Shown: positions 8,110-16,800 of the stretch, one piece after another
Layout of the letters: each line of letters starts with the position of its first letter
How positions within the stretch are numbered: the stretch's first letter is position 1
From: Marinibacterium sp050389775
Lineage (GTDB): Bacteria; Pseudomonadota; Alphaproteobacteria; Rhodobacterales; Rhodobacteraceae
Direction: 5' to 3'
Length of the DNA: 64,000 nt
NCBI RefSeq assembly: GCF_050389775.1
Contig: NZ_CP177144.1
Span: 806,001-870,000, forward strand
Notes under the pieces: model-generated
Databases searched by the model: none
What the model was told of the DNA's origin: nothing
The model's input: only the letters and a program-made list of their open reading frames with translations
Made by a program: the position numbers and the translations under genes

Positions 8110-9093
8110 ATGTCTAAGCTCGTCACGATTTTCGGCGGTTCGGGCTTTGTCGGACGCTATATCGCCCGGCGGATGGCCAAGGCCGGCTGGCGCGTGCGTG
8201 TCGCGACCCGCCGCCCGAACGAGGCACTCTTCGTCAAGCCATACGGCGCGGTCGGACAGGTGGAGCCGGTCTTCTGCAACATCCGCGACGACGATTCGGT
8301 GGCCGCCGTGCTGACCGGGGCCGATGCGGTGGTCAATTGCGTGGGCGTCCTGGTCGAAACCGGCAAGAACAGCTTTGAGGCCGTGCAGGCCGAGGGCGCG
8401 GGCCGAATCGCCCGGCTGGCCGCGCAGCAGGGCATCACCGCGATGGTCCATGTCTCGGCCATCGGCGCCGATGCCGACAGCGACAGCGCCTATGCCCGCA
8501 CCAAGGCCGCCGGCGAAGCCGCCGTGACCGAACACATGCCCGATGCGGTGATCCTGCGCCCGTCGATCATCTTTGGCCCCGAGGACCAGTTCTTCAACCG
8601 CTTCGCGCAGATGACGCGCATGGGGCCGGTTCTGCCGCTGGTCGGTGCCGACACGAAATTCCAGCCGGTCTATGTCGACAACGTTGCCGAGGCCGCCGAA
8701 AAGGCGCTGACCGGGTCGGTTTCGGGCGGGATCTACGAACTGGGCGGGCCGGACGCGATGAGCTTCCGCGCGCTGATGGACGACATGCTGGCCATCATCC
8801 GCCGCCGGCGCATCGTGGTCGACATGCCGGGCTTTGCCGCGCGGCTGATGGCCTCGGGCCTGTCGCTGGCCGAAACGCTGTCGCTGGGGCTGTTCACCAA
8901 TACCGTGCTGACCCGCGACCAGGTGGCCAACCTGGGCCATGACAACGTCGTGTCGGGCGATCATCCCGGCCTGGCCGAGCTGGGCGTCGACCCGGTGGCG
9001 ATGGAGGCCGTTCTGCCCGATTACCTGTGGCGCTTCCGCCCGTCGGGCCAATATGCCGAGATCAAGGAATCGGCCCGCGACCTGCGGGCCTGA
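8110..9093 (+). CDS. Complex I NDUFA9/39-kDa subunit-like NAD(P)-binding protein
   Basis: A 327-residue atypical SDR protein of the NDUFA9 family. The Rossmann loop FGGSGFVGRYIARRM is at residues 7-21; other family features are VNCVGVLVETGKNSFEAVQAEG, HVSAIGADADSDSAYARTKAAGE and LRPSIIFGPEDQFFNRFA. In alphaproteobacteria and mitochondria this protein is an accessory, NADPH-binding subunit associated with respiratory complex I; other relatives act in isoprenoid or quinone metabolism. The ATG at 8110 is preceded by AAGGAG. Its neighbour is uppP on the opposite strand, and no nuo genes lie nearby. Confidence 0.88.
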   Translation: MSKLVTIFGGSGFVGRYIARRMAKAGWRVRVATRRPNEALFVKPYGAVGQVEPVFCNIRDDDSVAAVLTGADAVVNCVGVLVETGKNSFEAVQAEGAGRIARLAAQQGITAMVHVSAIGADADSDSAYARTKAAGEAAVTEHMPDAVILRPSIIFGPEDQFFNRFAQMTRMGPVLPLVGADTKFQPVYVDNVAEAAEKALTGSVSGGIYELGGPDAMSFRALMDDMLAIIRRRRIVVDMPGFAARLMASGLSLAETLSLGLFTNTVLTRDQVANLGHDNVVSGDHPGLAELGVDPVAMEAVLPDYLWRFRPSGQYAEIKESARDLRA

Positions 9094-9110
9094 TCGCCGG
9101 CTGTCCGGTT

Positions 9111-9132
9111 CGGGGCCTCGTTCGGGGCCCCG
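9111..9132. terminator. Possible hairpin terminator between converging genes
   Basis: A 7-base-pair stem (CGGGGCC with GGCCCCG, 8-base loop) lies in the short gap between the complex I-like gene and uppP. No T run follows, so the terminator role is only suggested by position. Confidence 0.4.
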
Positions 9133-9147
9133 ACACTATATACCTAC

Positions 9148-9951
9148 TCACGTATAGGCGTAGACCAGCAGCGCCACGCCCAGGATCACGCGATAGATGA
9201 CATAGGGCGTAAAGCTGATCCGGCGGGTCAGGCGCATCATGGCGGCCAGAGCCAGCAGAGCGGCGACAAAGGCCAGCCCGGCGGCCAGCGCCGCATCCTG
9301 CGCGCCCGACCAGTCGCCGGCCTCGACCACGTCGAGACCCAGCAGCGCGCCCGAGGCCAGGATCGTGGGGATCGACATCAGCATGGCCACCCGCGCGGCC
9401 TCTTCCCGGGTATAGCCCAGCAGCCGCCCGCCGGTGATCGTGATGCCCGACCGCGAGGTGCCGGGGATCAGCGCCACGGCCTGCCACAAGCCCATGGTGA
9501 TCGCATCGCGAAAGCGCCAGTCGACGATCGTCTTGGCCTCGGCGCCTTTCTGGTCGGCCCAGTAGAGCACCAGCCCGAAGATCAGCATCGTCCAGCCGAT
9601 CACCGCCACCGAGCGCAGCGCCTGGTCCAGCCCGGTGGCATGCAGGATGAACCCCACGGCCATCACCGGCCCGGTCGAGGCGATCAGCCCCATGGCCAGC
9701 CGGGCGCCCAGGGTGTCGACCTTGCCACGCAGCAGCCGGCCCAGCCCGGCAAAGGCCAGGGCCACGTCCTTGCGAAAGTAGAGCACCACGGCAAACAGCG
9801 TGCCGACATGGACGGAAACGTCGATCATCTGGCCCTGGTCCTGCATCCCGGTCAGGCCGGGCAGCAGAATCAGGTGGCCGGAAGACGAGATGGGCAGGAA
9901 CTCGGTCAGGCCCTGGATCACGGCGATCAGGACGAGGTGCAGCAAGGGCAT
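9148..9951 (-). CDS. uppP: Undecaprenyl-diphosphate phosphatase
   Basis: A 267-residue polytopic membrane enzyme (BacA/UppP) that dephosphorylates undecaprenyl pyrophosphate to recycle the lipid carrier for peptidoglycan and other envelope polymers; overexpression in this family gives bacitracin resistance. The family signatures are present: QGLTEFLPISSSGHL near the N-terminus with the catalytic Glu and the conserved Ser/His, and IPGTSRSGITITGGRLLG in the second half. About eight hydrophobic segments are visible. The ATG at 9951 puts the conserved motif near residue 12 as usual. The upstream in-frame extension to 10170 has no homology-like character and would run into the divergent gltD promoter region. 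Confidence 0.95.
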   Translation of the reverse strand: MPLLHLVLIAVIQGLTEFLPISSSGHLILLPGLTGMQDQGQMIDVSVHVGTLFAVVLYFRKDVALAFAGLGRLLRGKVDTLGARLAMGLIASTGPVMAVGFILHATGLDQALRSVAVIGWTMLIFGLVLYWADQKGAEAKTIVDWRFRDAITMGLWQAVALIPGTSRSGITITGGRLLGYTREEAARVAMLMSIPTILASGALLGLDVVEAGDWSGAQDAALAAGLAFVAALLALAAMMRLTRRISFTPYVIYRVILGVALLVYAYT

Positions 9952-10187
9952 CGGCGATTGGATCCTGTGCAAGATGTCGTCTTCGGTGTATAAGATGCTA
10001 CCGAGGAAAGAAATTCGGTAAATAGGTCCGGTATGAGACCTAAAAACGACAGGGCGAGACCCAGATTCTACTCGCCATCCGCATTTTACCCCCATATAGG
10101 TCACAACTGCTGACTTTTCTTCGTGCGCGACTTCGCCTAAAGAGGCCAAGCTATTGCACCTAGGGATCAACCAAGGGACGTGTCTTC

Positions 10188-11636
10188 ATGGCCAAGCAGC
10201 CGATGCTCAAATTCGTCAAGATCGAACGGGACATGCCCGAGAAGCGCACCGCGGATGCGCGCAAGGCGGATTTCCGCGAGATCTATGCAGAGTATGCCGA
10301 TGCCAAGGCCAAGGAACAGGCCAGCCGCTGCAGCCAGTGCGGCGTGCCCTATTGCCAGTCGCATTGCCCGTTGCACAACAACATCCCCGACTGGCTGCGC
10401 CTGACCGCCGAAGGCCGCCTGCAGGAGGCCTATGGCATCAGCCAGGCCACCAACACCTTCCCCGAGATCTGCGGCCGGATCTGCCCGCAGGACCGCCTGT
10501 GCGAAGGCAATTGCGTGATCGAGCAATCGGGCCACGGCACCGTGACCATCGGGTCGGTCGAGAAATACATCACCGACACGGCCTGGGAAGAAGGCTGGGT
10601 CGAAGAGATCGTGCCGGTGACCAGCCGCGAGGAACGGGTGGCCGTGATCGGCGCCGGGCCGGGCGGGCTGGCGGCGGCGGACGTTCTGCTCCGGGCGGGC
10701 TGCAAGGTCACGGTCTATGACCGATATGACCGGTCCGGCGGGCTGCTGACCTACGGCATCCCGGGCTTCAAGCTGGAAAAGGACATCGTCCTGCGCCGGG
10801 TCGAACAACTGGCCCGCGCCGGGGTCGAGTTCGTCAACAATTGCGATGTCGATGCCGACATCTTCGCCACGATCCGGGCCGAGAACGACGCGGTGATCAT
10901 TGCCACCGGCGTCTACAAGTCGCGCGACCTCGACCTTCAGGGCTCCGAGGCCGGGGGCATCGTCAAGGCGATCGATTACCTGACCTGTTCCAACCGCGTG
11001 GGCTTTGGCGACACGGTGCCCGAATACGACAGCGGCGAGCTGAACGCGGCCGGCAAGAAGGTCGTGGTCATCGGCGGCGGTGACACGGCGATGGATTGCG
11101 TGCGCACGGCGATCCGCCAGGGCGCGGAAAGCGTCAAGTGCCTGTACCGCCGGGACCGGGCCAACATGCCCGGCTCGCAGCGCGAGACCCAGAACGCCGA
11201 GGAAGAAGGCGTGGTCTTTGAATGGCTCAGCGCGCCCAAGGGCTTTGTCAGCGCCCCGGGCGAAGGCGGCGCGCGGGTGACCGGCGTGCAGGTGCAGAAG
11301 ATGCGCCTGGGCGCGCCGGACGCGACCGGCCGGCAATCGCCCGAGGTCATCGAGGGCGCCGATTACGTCGAAGAGGCCGACCTGGTGGTCAAGGCCCTGG
11401 GCTTCGAGCCCGAGGACCTGCCGACGCTGTGGGACCAGCCCGAGCTGGCCGTGACCCGCTGGGGCACGATCAAGGCGGCCTTCACCAGCGGCGAGACCGA
11501 ATTGCCGGGCGTCTACGCGGTGGGGGACATCGTGCGCGGTGCCTCGCTGGTGGTCTGGGCGATCCGCGATGGGCGGGATTGCGCCGCCGCGGTGCTGGAA
11601 GGCTTTGACAGCCGGGCGGCTGTCGCGGCCCAATAA
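10188..11636 (+). CDS. gltD: Glutamate synthase (NADPH) small subunit
   Basis: A 482-residue flavoprotein that passes electrons from NADPH to the GltB subunit for glutamate formation from 2-oxoglutarate and glutamine. Two N-terminal cysteine clusters bind 4Fe-4S centres (CSQCGVPYCQSHCP and CGRICPQDRLCEGNC). The FAD loop is VIGAGPGGLAAAD near residue 150 and the NADPH loop is VIGGGDTAMDC near 300. The C-terminus has GVYAVGDIVRGASLVVWAIRDGR. It lies 2.2 kb upstream of gltB on the same strand, with three other genes between them, which is unusual because the two subunits are often adjacent. It is divergent from uppP. Confidence 0.95.
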   Translation: MAKQPMLKFVKIERDMPEKRTADARKADFREIYAEYADAKAKEQASRCSQCGVPYCQSHCPLHNNIPDWLRLTAEGRLQEAYGISQATNTFPEICGRICPQDRLCEGNCVIEQSGHGTVTIGSVEKYITDTAWEEGWVEEIVPVTSREERVAVIGAGPGGLAAADVLLRAGCKVTVYDRYDRSGGLLTYGIPGFKLEKDIVLRRVEQLARAGVEFVNNCDVDADIFATIRAENDAVIIATGVYKSRDLDLQGSEAGGIVKAIDYLTCSNRVGFGDTVPEYDSGELNAAGKKVVVIGGGDTAMDCVRTAIRQGAESVKCLYRRDRANMPGSQRETQNAEEEGVVFEWLSAPKGFVSAPGEGGARVTGVQVQKMRLGAPDATGRQSPEVIEGADYVEEADLVVKALGFEPEDLPTLWDQPELAVTRWGTIKAAFTSGETELPGVYAVGDIVRGASLVVWAIRDGRDCAAAVLEGFDSRAAVAAQ

Positions 11637-11786
11637 GGGCTGGTGCCGCGGCCCCGGCCCGGCATGACTTTAATCAGGGCCGCATGACCGGCCCGACCCC
11701 CCCGAGGAAGCCCGGCACGGGCCGGCCCCGGGCCGGTGGTCGGGACCGGCCCGCGCGGCGGTTTTCGGAAAGCAAGGCAGGGCGTG

Positions 11787-12236
11787 ATGGCCGAGACACG
11801 TGACAGGACGGGAGGATGCAGCTGCGGCGCGGTGCGCTTCGCGGCCCGCGACGTGCCGCTGGCTTTCGGCATCTGCCATTGCGAGACCTGCCGGCGCTGG
11901 ACCGGCTCGGCCCTGCTGGGCGTGACCGTGCCCGAGGCCAACGTGACCTGGCAGGGCGCCGACCGGATCGCCCGGCGGCAAAGCTCGTCCTTCGCGGAAC
12001 GGGGATGGTGCCGCGACTGCGGATCGCCGCTGTTCTTCCGGTTCACGGGCAACGGCGCGCCGGTTGGCGGCATCGAGCTGCCCATCGGGCTGCTGGACGA
12101 CACCGAGGGCATGTTCGCCCACAACGAGATCTTCATCGATCACAAGCCGGCGGCCTTCGGCTTTGCCGAAAACGATCGCCAGGTGCTGACCCGGGCGGAA
12201 TGTGCGGCCAGGTTTCCGCTGCTGGACAAGGGGTAG
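11787..12236 (+). CDS. GFA-family zinc-binding protein
   Basis: A 149-residue protein of the GFA (glutathione-dependent formaldehyde-activating enzyme-like) family. Two zinc sites are visible: GGCSCGAVRF with CHCETC in the first 50 residues and CRDCGSPLFFRF near residue 75. The family also includes CENP-V-like proteins, and most bacterial members have no proven activity, so I do not assign a reaction. The ATG at 11787 has AAGGCAGGG in front. It is on the same strand as gltD and the two hydrolase-like genes, eight bases before the first of them. Confidence 0.85.
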   Translation: MAETRDRTGGCSCGAVRFAARDVPLAFGICHCETCRRWTGSALLGVTVPEANVTWQGADRIARRQSSSFAERGWCRDCGSPLFFRFTGNGAPVGGIELPIGLLDDTEGMFAHNEIFIDHKPAAFGFAENDRQVLTRAECAARFPLLDKG

Positions 12237-12243
12237 GCCCATC

Positions 12244-13056
12244 ATGACGGCAACAACGCCCCGCATCCCTCCGCAGAACCCGTCGCTGGTGCGCCCGGCC
12301 CATGTGCTGGCCGAAACGCTGGTCGATGACGACACGCTGACGATCAGCCATTATCCCGGCCAGTCGGACCGGGTGGTCGTGACGTTCAACAGCGCCGGAT
12401 TCAGCCTTTGGCGCGACCAGCCGGACGAGTTCATCGGCCTGGCCCGGGGCAACCGGCGCAACCACGTCATTGCCGTGACCGACCGCCGGCGCAGCTGGTA
12501 TTCGACGCCGGGCCTGCAGAAACGCATCACGTCCACGCTGAAGACCCATATCGCCGGGCTGAACGTGGCACGGATCACCACGCTGGGTTCGTCGATGGGC
12601 GGCCATGGCGCGCTGCTCTTCGCCGAGCGGATCGGGGCCGAAACGGCCATTGCCTTCGTGCCGCAATTCACCATGCATTCGCGCATCAAGGAACCGCGCT
12701 GGACCGAGATGCGCGGCAGCCTGGTCGACGAGAACCTCGGCACGCTGCGGCCCCGGCTGACGGGGGCGACGCGGGCCTATTGCCTGTTCGGCGCCCGCGA
12801 CAAGCTGGACCTCAAGCACCTGCGCTGGATCAGCCGCAACTGCACGGTGACCAGCTTCCTGCTGGACGGGTTCACCCATGAACTGCCGCGCGAACTCAAG
12901 GGCCGGCACATCCTGGAAGGCGTCGTCGGCGCGCTTCTCGATGAAGACATGCCATGGCTCGACGCGCTGCTGGGCCCGATGCTGGTGGACGATCCCCGGG
13001 CCGGTCCCGACGGTGCAGGTCAGCGCAGCGGGCCCGGGGGAGGGGCAGCCACGTGA
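12244..13056 (+). CDS. Alpha/beta-hydrolase-like protein, copy A of a tandem pair
   Basis: A 270-residue protein. It has a nucleophile-elbow pattern GSSMGGHG (G-x-S-x-G) near residue 119, a likely acid in GARDKLD near 186 and a candidate catalytic His in GFTHELP near 215, consistent with an alpha/beta-hydrolase fold. It shares long blocks with the next gene: RNHVI, DR-x-RSWYS, QKRI, and ALLFAER followed by TAIAFVPQ, so the two are paralogues from a tandem duplication. No signal peptide is seen. The substrate is unknown. Position between gltD and gltB may suggest a link to amino acid or acyl-amide chemistry, but that is only context. Confidence 0.7.
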   Translation: MTATTPRIPPQNPSLVRPAHVLAETLVDDDTLTISHYPGQSDRVVVTFNSAGFSLWRDQPDEFIGLARGNRRNHVIAVTDRRRSWYSTPGLQKRITSTLKTHIAGLNVARITTLGSSMGGHGALLFAERIGAETAIAFVPQFTMHSRIKEPRWTEMRGSLVDENLGTLRPRLTGATRAYCLFGARDKLDLKHLRWISRNCTVTSFLLDGFTHELPRELKGRHILEGVVGALLDEDMPWLDALLGPMLVDDPRAGPDGAGQRSGPGGGAAT

Positions 13057-13817
13057 GCGGACAGCAGAACACCCAACGCCAGCCAGAGCCGCAGCCGGTC
13101 GACCAGGTCGACGTCACCGTCATCCGCGACGATGCCGACCTGCGCATCAACCATTTCCAGGGCGACAGCGACGTGGCCGTCGTGGCCTTTACCGGCATCG
13201 GCCATGGCATGGGCGCCATCCAGCAGGACGAATTCGTCGGCACGGCCATCGGGGCCGAGCGCAACCACGTGATCTCGGTGATCGACCGCGACCGCAGCTG
13301 GTATTCCGCCCCCGACATCCAGAAGCGCATCCTGTCGACCCTGCTGGACCTCAAGGCCCGGCTGGGCGTTGCGCGGATGGTCTGCCTGGGCAATTCCATG
13401 GGCGGCTACGGCGCGCTGCTCTTCGCCGAGAGGCTGGGCGCCGACACGGCCATCGCCTTCGTGCCGCAATACACCATGCGGCTGGATTTCGGCGAACGCC
13501 GCTGGGGCGAATTCCGCCCGGCCATGCACGAGGACAACCTCGATACGCTGGGCCCGCACCTGACCGGGCGGACCCGGGCCTTTGCGGTCTTTGGCGCCGA
13601 GGACCTGCGCGACCGCATGCATGTCACGCGCATCCGCGACAATTGCATCGCCCGCGTCCACCTGGTGGCCGGCAGCGACCACAACAATCTTACCGTCTTT
13701 CTCAAGCGCCAGGGCGTCCTTGCCCCGCTGATCGCCGCGATGATCGCGGGGGACCACGGGCAGGTGGCCCGTCTCCTGGCGCCGTTTTCCGTCAACCCGG
13801 GCCAAGGTCCGACCTGA
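13053..13817 (+). CDS. Alpha/beta-hydrolase-like protein, copy B of a tandem pair
   Basis: A 254-residue paralogue of the preceding protein. It starts at a GTG (13053) that overlaps the preceding stop codon (GTGA), with GGGGAGGGG in front, indicating translational coupling. The elbow is GNSMGGYG, the putative acid GAEDLRD and the putative His GSDHNNL, so all three candidate catalytic positions are kept in both copies although the surrounding residues differ. The gene ends 15 bases before gltB and is probably in the same transcript. I do not recognise a characterised family beyond the fold. Confidence 0.7.
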   Translation: MSGQQNTQRQPEPQPVDQVDVTVIRDDADLRINHFQGDSDVAVVAFTGIGHGMGAIQQDEFVGTAIGAERNHVISVIDRDRSWYSAPDIQKRILSTLLDLKARLGVARMVCLGNSMGGYGALLFAERLGADTAIAFVPQYTMRLDFGERRWGEFRPAMHEDNLDTLGPHLTGRTRAFAVFGAEDLRDRMHVTRIRDNCIARVHLVAGSDHNNLTVFLKRQGVLAPLIAAMIAGDHGQVARLLAPFSVNPGQGPT

Positions 13818-13832
13818 AAAGGAGCTACTGTC

Positions 13833-16800
13833 ATGTCTGAAGCAATGGACAACTGGGCGGAAGCCGAACGCAACAAGCGCAAGTGGCTGGCCGAACACGG
13901 GATGTATTCCGAGACCGAGGAAAAGGCCAATTGCGGCGTCGGTCTCGTGGTGTCGATCGACGGCCAGAAGAGCCGCAAGGTGGTCGAGGCCGGGATCAAC
14001 GCGCTCAAGGCGATCTGGCACCGGGGGGCCGTCGATGCCGATGGCAAGACCGGCGACGGGGCGGGCATCCATGTCCAGATCCCGGTGCCCTTCTTCCATG
14101 ACCAGATCAAGCGCACGGGCCACAACCCGCGCCAGGACGAGCTGATGGCCGTGGGCCAGGTCTTTCTGCCGCGCACCGATTTCGGTGCCCAGGAACGCTG
14201 CCGGACCATCGTCGAGACCGAGGTCCTGCGGAAGGGCTATTACATCTACGGCTGGCGCCACGTGCCGGTCGACGTGTCGGTGCTGGGCGACAAGGCCAAC
14301 GCGACGCGGCCCGAGATCGAGCAGATCATCATCTCGAATTCCAAGGGCGTGGATGAAGAGCGTTTCGAACGCGAGCTTTACGTCATCCGCCGGCGGATCG
14401 AGAAGGCCGCGGCGGCCGAAGGCATCCACGGGCTCTACCTGGCGTCGCTGTCCTGCCGGTCGATCATCTACAAGGGCATGATGCTGGCCGAGCAGGTGGC
14501 CGAATTCTATCCCGACCTGAAGGACGAGCGTTTTGAATCGGCCTTCGCGATCTATCACCAGCGCTATTCGACCAACACCTTCCCCGAATGGTGGCTGGCC
14601 CAGCCGTTCCGCATGCTCGCCCATAACGGCGAGATCAACACGCTGAAGGGCAACATCAACTGGATGAAGAGCCACGAGATCCGCATGGCCTCGGCGGCCT
14701 TCGGCGAGATGGCCGAGGACATCAAGCCGATCATCGCCGGCGGCTCGTCGGATTCGGCAGCCCTGGATGCGGTGTTCGAAGTGCTGGTCCGGGCCGGCCG
14801 GTCCGCGCCGATGGCCAAGACCATGCTGGTGCCTGAAAGCTGGTCCAAGCAGGCGGTCGAACTGCCGCAGGCCTGGCGCGACATGTATTCCTATTGCAAC
14901 TCGGTGATGGAACCCTGGGACGGCCCGGCCGCCCTGGCCATGACCGACGGCCGCTGGGTCTGTGCCGGGCTGGACCGCAACGGCCTGCGCCCGATGCGCT
15001 ATGTCGTGACCGGTGACGGCATGGTCATCGCCGGCTCCGAGGTGGGCATGGTGCCGACCAACGAGGCGACGGTGGTCGAGAAGGGCGCGCTTGGCCCCGG
15101 CCAGCTGCTGGCCATCGACATGGTCGAGGGCAAGCTGTTCCACGACACCGACATCAAGAACAAGCTGGCGGCCAGCCAGCCCTTTGGCGATTGGGTCGGC
15201 AAGATCACCGATACCGACGAGGTGCTCGACAAGGCCGACGAGACCCCGCTGTTCGAAGGCGCCGAGCTGCGCAAGCGGCAGATCGCGTCGGGCTACAGCA
15301 TCGAGGAAATCGAACAGATCCTCATGCCGATGGCCGAGGACGGCAAGGAAAGCCTGGCGTCGATGGGCGACGACACGCCGTCGGCCGTGCTGTCCAAGCA
15401 ATACCGCCCGCTCAGCCATTTCTTCCGCCAGAACTTCAGCCAGGTGACCAACCCGCCGATCGACAGCCTGCGCGAATTCCGCGTGATGAGCCTGAAGACC
15501 CGGTTCGGCAACCTCAAGAACGTGCTGGATGAGGACAGCTCCCAGACCGAGATCATCGTTCTGGAAAGCCCCTTTGTCGGCAACGGCCAGTGGGACCAGC
15601 TGACCGAGCAGTTCAACGCGCCGCTGGTCGAGATTGACTGTACCTTTGCCCCGGGCGCCCGCGCCCTGAACGAAGGCCTGGCCCGCATCCGGTCCGAAGC
15701 CGAGGATGCCGTGCGCTCGGGCGCCGGCCACCTGGTGCTGACCGACCAGCATTCGGGCGAAGGCCGCGTGGCCATGCCGATGATCCTGGCCACCAGCGCG
15801 GTGCATTCGCACCTGACGCGCCAGGGCCTGCGGACCTTCTGTTCGCTCAACGTGCGCTCGGCCGAATGTGTCGATCCGCATTACTTCGCCGTGCTGATCG
15901 GCTGCGGCGCGACCATCGTCAACGCCTACCTGGCCGAAGACACGCTGGCCGACCGGATCGGTCGCGGCCTGTTCGACGGCACGCTGAACGAGGCGGTCGC
16001 GGCCTATCGCGAAGCCATCGACCAGGGCCTGCTCAAGATCATGGCCAAGATGGGCATCTCGGTGATCTCGTCCTATCGCGGCGGCCTGAACTTCGAAGCC
16101 GTGGGGCTGAGCCGCGCCATGTGCGCCGAGTATTTCCCGGGCATGACCAGCCGGATTTCCGGCATCGGGGTCAGCGGCATCCAGCGCAAGGCCGAAGAGA
16201 TCCACGCCAAGGGCTGGACCAGCGGTCTGGACGTGCTGCCCATCGGCGGTTTCTACAAGGCGCGGAAATCGGGTGAGACCCACGCCTGGGAAGCCTCGTC
16301 GATGCACATGCTGCAGATGGCCTGCAACACCTCGTCCTTCGAGATCTGGAAGCAGTATTCGAAGAAGATGCAGTCCAACCCGCCGATCCACCTGCGCGAC
16401 CTGCTGGACTTCAAGCCCCTGGGCGAGCCGATCCCGCTGGAAGAGGTCGAAAGCATCACCGCGATCCGCAAGCGGTTCGTGACGCCGGGCATGTCGCTGG
16501 GCGCGCTCAGCCCGGAGGCGCACAAGACGCTCAACGTCGCCATGAACCGCATCGGCGCGAAATCCGACAGCGGCGAAGGCGGCGAGGATCCGGCACATTT
16601 CGTCCCCGAGCCCAACGGAGACAACCCGTCCGCCAAGATCAAGCAGGTGGCCTCGGGGCGCTTTGGCGTGACCGCCGAGTACCTCAACCATTGCGAAGAG
16701 CTTGAGATCAAGGTGGCCCAGGGCGCCAAGCCCGGCGAGGGCGGCCAGCTGCCGGGCATGAAGGTCACCGACCTGATCGCGCGTCTGCGGCATTCGACCA

